9,384 nucleotides of DNA from Candidatus Cloacimonadota bacterium (lineage in GTDB: Bacteria; Cloacimonadota; Cloacimonadia; Cloacimonadales; Cloacimonadaceae), in the NCBI GenBank assembly GCA_016875595.1, contig VGPI01000073.1, positions 1-9,384 on the forward strand, in the 5' to 3' direction. The translations under genes and the position numbers were made by a program. Positions 1-6,271 of the stretch are shown piece after piece; positions within the stretch are counted from its first letter, which is position 1; the number at the start of each line of letters is the position of its first letter. The notes beneath the pieces are model-generated. The model saw nothing but the letters and a program-made list of their open reading frames with translations. It ran no database searches and had not been told where the DNA came from.

Positions 1-143
1 GCTTCCCAGGGCAAGAGATCGAGGTGTTCGGTAAACGCCAGCGTTTTATAGCCCAATTCACGGGCTAACTGGATCAGTTCCCGGGCTTTAATCGAACTGT
101 CGATGCTGTATTCAGCGTGGATGTGGTAGTCAGTTTTATACAT
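1..143 (-). CDS. PHP-domain phosphoesterase, N-terminal 47 residues (3' end lies outside the window)
   Basis: Reading the minus strand from an ATG at 143 gives 47 codons that run off the left edge without a stop. The peptide begins MYKTDYHIHAEYS and contains the PHP metal-binding pair His7-x-His9, followed about 30 residues later by FTEH with His40. This pattern and spacing are typical of the histidinol-phosphatase (HisJ-like) branch of PHP hydrolases, metal-dependent enzymes that cleave phosphate esters. The start is preferred because the HxH motif lies at the usual distance from the N-terminus and no in-frame ATG lies between it and the preceding stop at 170. No good Shine-Dalgarno sequence precedes it. 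It follows the activator ATPase gene by 26 bases and is probably in the same transcript. The substrate cannot be decided from this fragment: histidinol phosphate is one option, other phosphoesters are equally possible. Confidence 0.8.
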   Translation of the reverse strand, partial: MYKTDYHIHAEYSIDSSIKARELIQLARELGYKTLAFTEHLDLLPWE

Positions 144-169
144 CAGGTCAAATGACAGGTAAGCTTTGT

Positions 170-946
170 TTAGGTCCCAGATGCCAGGATGGCGGCACCC
201 AGGGCAGCGGTGATCTCAGGATCGGGAGGGCTGAGAATAGGGATCTGGAGTTCTCTTTCCAGACACAATCCGATGTCGCGGTTGAGGGCTACACCACCGG
301 TAAAGACGATCGGCTCAAGGATAGCGAGCGCAGCCATTTGGGTGTGGATCCTGCGAGCGATGGATGTATGCACCGCATGTGCGATATTGGGAGCGGTTTG
401 TCCTGTGGCGACCAGACCGATGATCTCGGATTCGGCAAAGACGACACAGGTCGTAGTGAGCGAGATATCCTGATCTCTATAAGCTGCCAGATCCGCCAGT
501 TCGTCACAAGTGCAATGAAGACGCATAGCCGTCATTTCCAAGAACCTGCCGGTACCAGCGGCACATTTGTCGTTCATGACAAAGTCATTGACTCCGCCGT
601 GGCTGTCCAATGTGATTATTTTGGCGTCCTGTCCACCAATATCAATGATCGTCCGGCAGTCCGGATGAAAATAACGGACGCCGATGGCATGAGCGGAAAT
701 CTCGGTGATCGTTTTGGTTGACGGTTGATACAGATGCCTGCCATAACCGGTAACAAAGACCGATCTGATCTCAGCAGCGCTGAAGCCATGTTCCTCTTGC
801 AACATCCGGAACAGGATCTGAACGCTTTCCAGGGGAGTCATTCCGGTGGTGAGAAAGCGGCTGAAGAGGATGGTACGGTTGAGATCATCCCAAATCACCA
901 GTTTGGTGTTGCGAGAGCCAATGTCCAATCCGGCGCAGTATTTCAT
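170..946 (-). CDS. BadF/BadG/BcrA/BcrD-type ATPase; 2-hydroxyacyl-CoA dehydratase activator (HgdC-like)
   Basis: This 258-residue protein has the ASKHA (actin/Hsp70/sugar kinase) fold signatures of the archerase family: a first phosphate loop GLDIGSRNTK near residues 6-15, a second DIGGQD at 102-107, and an adenosine-binding FTGGVALN at 215-222. Cys128 (in NDKCAAGTG) and Cys167 (in TTTCVVFAESE) sit where the family places the two cysteines that hold a single [4Fe-4S] cluster at the dimer interface. The length matches the HgdC/CompA activators (about 260 residues). Known members use ATP hydrolysis to push one low-potential electron into a 2-hydroxyacyl-CoA dehydratase or benzoyl-CoA reductase, so a role in amino-acid fermentation is likely. 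The partner dehydratase subunits are not in the window, so the target is unknown. The ATG starts one base after the M16 peptidase stop (TGATATG), with no clear ribosome binding site, implying translational coupling. Confidence 0.9.
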   Translation of the reverse strand: MKYCAGLDIGSRNTKLVIWDDLNRTILFSRFLTTGMTPLESVQILFRMLQEEHGFSAAEIRSVFVTGYGRHLYQPSTKTITEISAHAIGVRYFHPDCRTIIDIGGQDAKIITLDSHGGVNDFVMNDKCAAGTGRFLEMTAMRLHCTCDELADLAAYRDQDISLTTTCVVFAESEIIGLVATGQTAPNIAHAVHTSIARRIHTQMAALAILEPIVFTGGVALNRDIGLCLERELQIPILSPPDPEITAALGAAILASGT

Positions 947-947
947 A

Positions 948-3614
948 TCAATGGATTATATGGAGAAAACGGTTGTCGGGAGCCAGCCATTGCTGGGCGG
1001 TGGATCTAATCGTCTCAAGATTGACGCTTCTGATCCGTCTTTCCCGGTTGAAGTAGTAATCCGATTCGTAACCCAATGCCTGCAAAGTGGCGATAGTGGA
1101 TGCCTGCCAGCCAACACTTTCCGCATCAATGCGACCGATCCCGATCATGTAGTTCTGGGCGGTTTGCAGTTCATCTGTACTGATCCCATTCGTATAGACA
1201 TCATCGATGATCTCATGCATCAGGATTCCGGTTTGCTTCCAGTCATCTACGTCGCAGTAAGCATAAGCGATCCAAAATCCCATCGACTGACAGGAATGAA
1301 AGTCGAAACCACATTGATAGGCAAAACCATATTTTTCCCGCAGGATAGTATAGAAGCGGGAGTTGAGCTCGCCACCCAATACTTGGGCAAGCAGGTGAAA
1401 AGCGGTGTTTTGTTCCCGGATAGTAGCCGGGCAGCCGAATCCTCCCAGATGAATGTATGCCTGTGTGCTTTGACCCGCTTTGATTTTTTTACGTATAGCA
1501 CTTGGCTCAAACAATGGGATGTTTTCTATCCTGTTTCGAGGTTCAATCGGTTTATCAAAGTATCTTTGACACTCACCGGCTATATGAGCAAGGTCCAGAT
1601 CTCCCACTATGCAGAGCGTAAAGTTCTCCGGAGTATAATAGTTGGCATGCCAGTTCCGGATGTCCTGGCCGGATAAGCGAAGGAGGTCAGAGATCCCGCC
1701 TGTGGATCGGTGCAGGTTTGTTTTTGATCCGCAAAGCATCCTGAACCATAGATTGTAGGCAGTGATGCTGGGGTAATCGGCTTCCCGGCGGATCATATCG
1801 ATCACATTGCGTTTGATGATACCGGTGTATCTGGATTTGAAGGAGGGATAATAAAACAATTCGGAGATCAGTGAGAAGGCGTTCAGGATGTTTTCTTTCA
1901 GGCACTTCGCTCTGATGCTGGTACAATCGGTCTGGTGAGTCACCCGGATGTTGAGACCATGCTCCCGGGAGTAAGATCTGATCTGATCGTGATCATGAAA
2001 TCTGGAACCATAGATAAGTGCTGTGGAGGTTAGAAAATTCAGCCCTCGTTTATCCGGGGGATCGCATAATTGGGAAACGGAAGAAGCCAGGGCAATGCCG
2101 GTGCTTTGTCTGTTTTTCACCCTTTGGATGATGACCTTCATTCCATTGGACAAAGTAAACTGATATTGATCTGGATGAAGTTCCTGCTGATAGGGAGGAT
2201 CGGTGAACTGTCTTTCCGATAAAGATATATCTTGTTTGTATGCCTTCATTGCTTTGGTGAGTGTGGGGGAGAGGGACGGGACTTCACATGAGCTGAAGTA
2301 ATCCAGTTGAGGCAGCAAGGGCTGTTTTGTACTGGTTTGGGTGTATATCCTGATGTAGTCCGGCTGCCAGTACTGCCGGGTACTTTCCTTCAAACCCGGT
2401 TCAGTGACTTTCATAATATTCCGGTCATAATCATAAAGCCGTTCATATCCACCTACGAATTCGTCTGCAGCCAGATCTCCAGCCAGATGATCGGCAGAAT
2501 CGAAAGAATAGAGCCAGGAATAAATCAGATCCTTCTTGACCAGCTCCATATCTTTCTGAGATAATGGTTGATACAGGATCTTCCTCATCTCATCGAAAAA
2601 AGCATCGATGATCTGACGGGATTTCGATAGATTGACCGGAAAGAGCAGGATGACCGTTACGCCGGACAAAACTCCACTGACGGAATGCACCTTGATCATG
2701 GAGCACAATTTGTCCTGTTCCACCAACCGGCGGTAGAGATTACTGCTATTGCCCAGACAGAACAACTGCGTGGCAATAGCCAGTTGATCATACTGAGAAT
2801 GCATTTCGCTCAATTCAGGCAGGACAACTGCAATCAGGGGCTTACTGGATCGGTAAAAGCGATGCCGAATGTCATATCCGATCCGGAACGGTTCCATGAA
2901 TCCGGATACTTTGGTCTGCAATGGTTCTTTTGACGGTTTCCAGTCCGAGAAGTATTGAGCCGTTTTCTGATAGAGATCATTTTCCTGATAATCCCCGGTC
3001 ACTATTAAAAAGGAATTGTGCGGGGTGTAATGAGTGTGGTAGAAATTCAATAGTTCCTGATGGGTGGCTGCCTGGACGGAAGCGTTGGTTCCTAAAACCG
3101 GCTTTGACAGGGGATGATCCGGACAGAAATCACGTTGGATGTATTCCACAAAGTCGGTCTCTGGCTCCTGCTCGAACTGCTTTATTTCCTCGATGATGAC
3201 ATCTTTCTCGATCCGGACATCGTCTTCGCTCCAGTTTGCCAGGTAAGAGATCTCGGCGAGAATATGCAGGGCGGTCGCATAATACTCGGAAGGCATCTGG
3301 ATATGGTAGCAGGTGCAATCGAAATCGGTATAGGCATTGATTACTCCGCCCAAGCGTGGAACCGCGTCTGAAATGCCATTCAAGGGGAAACTGGGAGTGG
3401 ATTTGAAGGTAAGGTGTTCAATAAAGTGTGAGTATCCACTTGGGTCGATCTTAATGATGGGATCATTAGTCGGAGGTATGGTGGATTCATTGGTGGAACC
3501 AGTCCTGATATACAGATGAAGACAAATGATACCTACTGCATGTGTCTTGCCATGGATCACCTTGAAGCCATTGTCCAGCAGGAAGGAGCGTGCTCGGGGT
3601 AAGTGGCGGGACAT
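948..3614 (-). CDS. M16-family zinc metallopeptidase, double-length (pitrilysin/insulinase type)
   Basis: The 888-residue protein contains two M16 repeats in one chain. The N-terminal half carries the inverted zinc motif HFIEH (His63, Glu66, His67), and a third ligand, probably Glu143, lies 76 residues later in VIIEEIK; GGVINAYTDFDCTCYH at 89-104 is also typical. The C-terminal half starts again near 485 (FTLSNGMKVII), but at the equivalent site it reads N-F-L-T-S (526-530), so it has no zinc site. It does retain the substrate-binding Arg759/Tyr766 pair in LREKYGFAYQ. This one-active, one-inactive arrangement is usual for single-chain M16 enzymes, which form a clam-shell chamber and degrade peptides. 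No signal peptide is visible (it begins MSRHLPRARSFLLDNG), so a cytoplasmic peptide-degrading role is likely, which would suit a peptide and amino-acid fermenter. Its ATG shares one base with the folE2 stop (TGATG), pointing to coupled translation. The natural substrate is not known. Confidence 0.92.
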   Translation of the reverse strand: MSRHLPRARSFLLDNGFKVIHGKTHAVGIICLHLYIRTGSTNESTIPPTNDPIIKIDPSGYSHFIEHLTFKSTPSFPLNGISDAVPRLGGVINAYTDFDCTCYHIQMPSEYYATALHILAEISYLANWSEDDVRIEKDVIIEEIKQFEQEPETDFVEYIQRDFCPDHPLSKPVLGTNASVQAATHQELLNFYHTHYTPHNSFLIVTGDYQENDLYQKTAQYFSDWKPSKEPLQTKVSGFMEPFRIGYDIRHRFYRSSKPLIAVVLPELSEMHSQYDQLAIATQLFCLGNSSNLYRRLVEQDKLCSMIKVHSVSGVLSGVTVILLFPVNLSKSRQIIDAFFDEMRKILYQPLSQKDMELVKKDLIYSWLYSFDSADHLAGDLAADEFVGGYERLYDYDRNIMKVTEPGLKESTRQYWQPDYIRIYTQTSTKQPLLPQLDYFSSCEVPSLSPTLTKAMKAYKQDISLSERQFTDPPYQQELHPDQYQFTLSNGMKVIIQRVKNRQSTGIALASSVSQLCDPPDKRGLNFLTSTALIYGSRFHDHDQIRSYSREHGLNIRVTHQTDCTSIRAKCLKENILNAFSLISELFYYPSFKSRYTGIIKRNVIDMIRREADYPSITAYNLWFRMLCGSKTNLHRSTGGISDLLRLSGQDIRNWHANYYTPENFTLCIVGDLDLAHIAGECQRYFDKPIEPRNRIENIPLFEPSAIRKKIKAGQSTQAYIHLGGFGCPATIREQNTAFHLLAQVLGGELNSRFYTILREKYGFAYQCGFDFHSCQSMGFWIAYAYCDVDDWKQTGILMHEIIDDVYTNGISTDELQTAQNYMIGIGRIDAESVGWQASTIATLQALGYESDYYFNRERRIRSVNLETIRSTAQQWLAPDNRFLHIIH

Positions 3615-4399
3615 CAGCTCTGTTTCATAGCGTAGGCGTTATGACTGTGGATCGATTCGAAGTTTTCTGATTCCACATGGAACCAGGTAATGCGCTTGTC
3701 TTGCTTGAGCTTTAGGGTCAAGTCCCGGACGATGTCCTCAACGAACATCGGATTGGCGAATGCCTTATCGGTAACATACTTCTCATCACAGCGCTTGAGC
3801 AGAGAGTAGATCTCGCAACTGCAGGTCGATTCCGCCAGATCGATTAGTTCCTCGAGCCAGACGAAGCCCTCATATCTGACCTTGATACTGATAATGGAAC
3901 GCTGGTTGTGAGCTCCAACTGCGCTAAGTTCCTTGGAACATGGACATAAAGTTGTTACCGGTACATCCACGCCGATGATCAGCACATATACGTCCTTGAG
4001 TGATGCTTGGAAATGGCAGTCGTAGCATACCAGGGAGCTAATTTTGGAGACGGGCGCTTGTTTCCGGATGAAAAAGGGGAAGCGGATATCGACATAAGCA
4101 GCGGCGGCTTTTAAAGATCGCTTGATCTCAGCTAAGAATTGGGGTAACTGGCTGATCAGGTTATTCTCGTGAAAGCGGTTCAGTATCTCAATAAAACGGG
4201 ACATATGCGTTCCCCGCTTGGAATGGGGTAATTCCACATAGATATTGAGAGTGGCTATTGTATGCTGGGTTTTCAATGCTCGGTCTTCCAAAATGATGGG
4301 ATAGTGGATGCCTTTTACACCGACCTTGTCAACCGTAATCCGACGGTGATCAGTTTGGTTCTGAATATCTTTCAATTCAATCGCCTTCACCTTACTCAT
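3614..4399 (-). CDS. folE2: GTP cyclohydrolase I type 2 (FolE2/GCYH-IB family)
   Basis: The product (261 residues from the chosen start) converts GTP to 7,8-dihydroneopterin triphosphate, the first step towards tetrahydrofolate and also the entry to queuosine-type deazapurines. FolE2 signatures are clear: RGTHMSRF at residues 62-69, and LCPCSKELS followed by GAHNQRS at 151-168. Cys154 and His164 are the expected metal ligands, and NPMFVEDIVRDL near the C-terminus supplies a conserved acidic region. FolE2 is unrelated in sequence to the classical zinc-dependent FolE and can use metals other than zinc. The reading frame is open further upstream to an ATG at 4450, but those extra 17 residues would overlap apbE by 59 bases and do not look like FolE2. 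The ATG at 4399, giving MSKVKAIELKDIQ, overlaps apbE by only 8 bases and gives the expected length. The gene ends in the TGATG junction with the peptidase gene. Other folate genes are not present here. Confidence 0.93.
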   Translation of the reverse strand: MSKVKAIELKDIQNQTDHRRITVDKVGVKGIHYPIILEDRALKTQHTIATLNIYVELPHSKRGTHMSRFIEILNRFHENNLISQLPQFLAEIKRSLKAAAAYVDIRFPFFIRKQAPVSKISSLVCYDCHFQASLKDVYVLIIGVDVPVTTLCPCSKELSAVGAHNQRSIISIKVRYEGFVWLEELIDLAESTCSCEIYSLLKRCDEKYVTDKAFANPMFVEDIVRDLTLKLKQDKRITWFHVESENFESIHSHNAYAMKQS

Positions 4400-5387
4400 G
4401 CATATTGTACTTTGCCATACCTGATGACTTGAGCGAGACAATCGTACCATTAACCTGATGGTAAATAATTGCTTCGCAGTCGGGGATGGTTCGGATCAGC
4501 TCAATCGCGTGATCTGGTTCAGTCAGAAACAGAGCAGTTGACAATCCATCCGCCCAAACTGCTTGGGGATGGATTACTGATACTGAGAAGATATTTGTGA
4601 CCGGATAACCAGTCCGGGCATCGATGATGTGGTGATAGCGTTTGTCACCGATCTCAAAATACTGATTGTAGTCGCCGGAAGTTCCCACTGCCATACCCAT
4701 GATCGAGAAGGAGGCAATTATGGCAGTGGCATCACGGGGATGCTGAATATGGACTATTCGAGGATGTTTTTCCCCAAAGAAACTCATGCTGCTACGGCAA
4801 TTGATATAACCTTTCTCAATCCCGATACTCCTCATGTATCGCTGTGCCTGATCGAGGATGTAACCCTTGGCAATAGCACCAAAAGTTATCTGGAATCCCT
4901 TTGGCTTGAGTAATCGATCTTTTGTGAAAGTCAATCTGTCAAATCCGACTAACTCCAGTTTTCGCATGATCTCGAGAGAATCGGGAACCGCCGGCTCCAT
5001 TGCATTAAAATCCCATAGATCAATGATCGGTTTGATCGTTATGTCAAACGCTCCTTCGGTCATGCGATGCAAACTGTCGGCGATCACCAATAGATCGTAA
5101 ATGTCAGCAGAGATTTGAAACTCGGTCTGATCGCTGTTATTCATTTTCCAGATCACCGAGAGAGAATCGTATTCATTAAACTTGGTTTCCATATTTTGAA
5201 TGAAAACGAATACGGAATCGATCTTTTGTCCGAAGTTTTTAGTTGTGCTGGCAGCATGGATCTCAATTATCGTATCGAGAAGATATTTGGATTTGGTGAG
5301 TGAGTATTCCCGGGTCAGATACTTATATGCTCCAAATCCGACCACAAGGATCAATATCAATAGGGATAGGATTTCCTTTCTGGTCAT
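4392..5387 (-). CDS. apbE: FAD:protein FMN transferase (ApbE family), membrane-anchored, with an atypical loop
   Basis: ApbE enzymes transfer FMN from FAD to a Thr or Ser of target proteins such as the NqrB/C and RnfD/G flavoprotein subunits, outside the cytoplasmic membrane. The 331-residue product has a hydrophobic N-terminal helix (about 5-20) with basic residues before it and no lipobox cysteine, so it is probably an uncleaved anchor. Family motifs are GAIAKGYILDQA at 170-181, HIIDARTGYP at 253-262, and VWADGLSTALF at 277-287, where Asp280 and Thr284 match the Mg2+ site. The oddity is at 195-204: where the family normally has Gly-Gly followed by Asp or Asn, this protein reads INCRSSMSFF. 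The rest looks intact, so the gene is probably functional, but FAD binding may differ. It starts 12 bases after the zinc-ribbon gene, with GGGGA upstream at 5392-5396, and overlaps folE2 at its end. No Nqr or Rnf target gene is in the window. Confidence 0.9.
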   Translation of the reverse strand: MTRKEILSLLILILVVGFGAYKYLTREYSLTKSKYLLDTIIEIHAASTTKNFGQKIDSVFVFIQNMETKFNEYDSLSVIWKMNNSDQTEFQISADIYDLLVIADSLHRMTEGAFDITIKPIIDLWDFNAMEPAVPDSLEIMRKLELVGFDRLTFTKDRLLKPKGFQITFGAIAKGYILDQAQRYMRSIGIEKGYINCRSSMSFFGEKHPRIVHIQHPRDATAIIASFSIMGMAVGTSGDYNQYFEIGDKRYHHIIDARTGYPVTNIFSVSVIHPQAVWADGLSTALFLTEPDHAIELIRTIPDCEAIIYHQVNGTIVSLKSSGMAKYNMHE

Positions 5388-5399
5388 CTTATCCCCGAT

Positions 5400-6212
5400 T
5401 CAGTCCTGGCTGGAAGGGTTATCCGGACCAGGGATCACTTTATACTCGACCAGGGTGAATACATAATCCCTAACCGCAAACCACATCAGAGGTATGGCGA
5501 TGGTGAGACCTATGATTAACATAGCAGCTCCAAACAGGGCTGTCAATGTAAGAACCAATCCCAATAAATACAAATTCCAACGGACATCATGGCAATATCG
5601 GTATGATATAAGATATGCCCGCCAGGAACTTATCTGATTAAGATCCATGATAACAGGAACGGGAAGAGATAAAGCCAGCCAATAATTCATCAAAACGATC
5701 CAGACCAGCTTGAGGATGGGGTCACTCCCAAAGCCGGGCAAACCAAAACATATCACAGTGGATATGATAAAAAACAGACCTGTGATCAACACCATACCGA
5801 AGTACCGGAAATACTTGCCAATTGAACCAAGAGCTTGGTGAAAACTGATCCGGTAAGCACTCGATGGGTCAGATACGATCACAGATATCGGAACCATCAC
5901 AAAAGGAATAAACAGTGATACCGACAGTGTCTTAAGAATTAATCCGGTAAGATAATGCCAGGTTGTCTCCGGCGAATGGTTCAGTAGACCTGCATATAAC
6001 CAGAGCAGTATGGTAATGGGAATGACTCCCAGCACGATGCTCAAAGCTGCTGCCGGGACATAAGAACCCAGATTGGGTTTACATTCTTGCCATGTTTTTG
6101 ACAATGATCTCATGGCAGAGAGTTCATCTTTAACTAATCGTGTCTGTTTTCCACAATTCTGGCACCATATATCATTTGGTGCAAGTTTGGCATTGCATTT
6201 TCGACATCTCAT
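5400..6212 (-). CDS. Zinc-ribbon multi-pass membrane protein of unknown function
   Basis: I do not recognise a named family for this 270-residue protein. The N-terminus is a compact zinc ribbon, Cys3-x2-Cys6 and Cys17-x2-Cys20, followed by a charged linker. The rest is membrane protein: hydrophobic stretches at about 52-77, 88-113, 136-158, 166-189 and 213-250, the last probably being two helices, so five or six spans. A PVIMDLNQ..WRAYLISY segment at 185-204 followed by two helices recalls broad groups of uncharacterised bacterial integral membrane proteins (DUF4013/DUF975-like), but this resemblance is impressionistic. The reading frame could start at a TTG at 6227, but the ATG at 6212 is chosen because it has AGGAG five bases upstream and places the zinc ribbon at the very N-terminus. 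Its neighbours do not reveal a role; apbE follows after 12 bases. Confidence 0.8.
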   Translation of the reverse strand: MRCRKCNAKLAPNDIWCQNCGKQTRLVKDELSAMRSLSKTWQECKPNLGSYVPAAALSIVLGVIPITILLWLYAGLLNHSPETTWHYLTGLILKTLSVSLFIPFVMVPISVIVSDPSSAYRISFHQALGSIGKYFRYFGMVLITGLFFIISTVICFGLPGFGSDPILKLVWIVLMNYWLALSLPVPVIMDLNQISSWRAYLISYRYCHDVRWNLYLLGLVLTLTALFGAAMLIIGLTIAIPLMWFAVRDYVFTLVEYKVIPGPDNPSSQD

Positions 6213-6217
6213 TTTAG

Positions 6218-6222
6218 CTCCT
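6218..6222 (-). promoter_or_regulatory. Ribosome binding site that fixes the start of the zinc-ribbon gene
   Basis: The minus strand reads AGGAG, five bases (CTAAA) and then ATG at 6212. This strong match decides for the ATG over the TTG at 6227, which would place the AGGAG inside the coding region. It is one of the few good Shine-Dalgarno sequences in the window, consistent with independent initiation after the only sizeable intergenic gap. Confidence 0.75.
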
Positions 6223-6245
6223 GACAAGATTGATGACTCAAAGAT

Positions 6246-6268
6246 ATTGACATGATTTATTTGTCAAT
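6246..6268. repeat. Inverted repeat ATTGACA-N9-TGTCAAT in the nrdJ / zinc-ribbon gene gap
   Basis: A perfect 7-base inverted repeat (arms 6246-6252 and 6262-6268, loop 9 bases) begins three bases after the nrdJ stop codon. The stem is AT-rich and no T-run follows on the minus strand, so it is a poor intrinsic terminator. The arms contain TTGACA, which resembles a -35 box for the downstream genes, but I see no convincing -10 box at the right distance. A small operator or an RNA-processing hairpin is possible. Function is inferred only from position and symmetry. Confidence 0.35.
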
Positions 6269-6271
6269 CGA

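Noticed and set aside
152..721. A 189-codon open frame on the plus strand opposite the activator ATPase gene
   Set aside because: The minus-strand frame carries all conserved motifs of the BadF/HgdC family; the plus-strand translation looks like low-conservation shadow sequence.
953..959. A TATAAT box on the minus strand just before the activator ATPase gene
   Set aside because: It is formed by the codons for the last residues of the M16 peptidase (HIIH), and no -35 box is found 16-18 bases upstream.
846..1676. A 276-codon open frame on the plus strand opposite the M16 peptidase gene
   Set aside because: It lies wholly antisense to a clearly identified protein-coding gene (and partly to the activator ATPase), shows no recognisable motif and has no good ribosome binding site. 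It is best explained as a mirror frame.
4400..4450. An upstream start for folE2 at 4450
   Set aside because: The extra residues do not resemble FolE2 and would deepen the overlap with apbE to 59 bases. The ATG at 4399 gives the normal N-terminus.
6213..6227. A TTG start at 6227 for the zinc-ribbon protein
   Set aside because: The ATG at 6212 is preceded by AGGAG at the ideal spacing, and this site would be coding sequence if the TTG were used.
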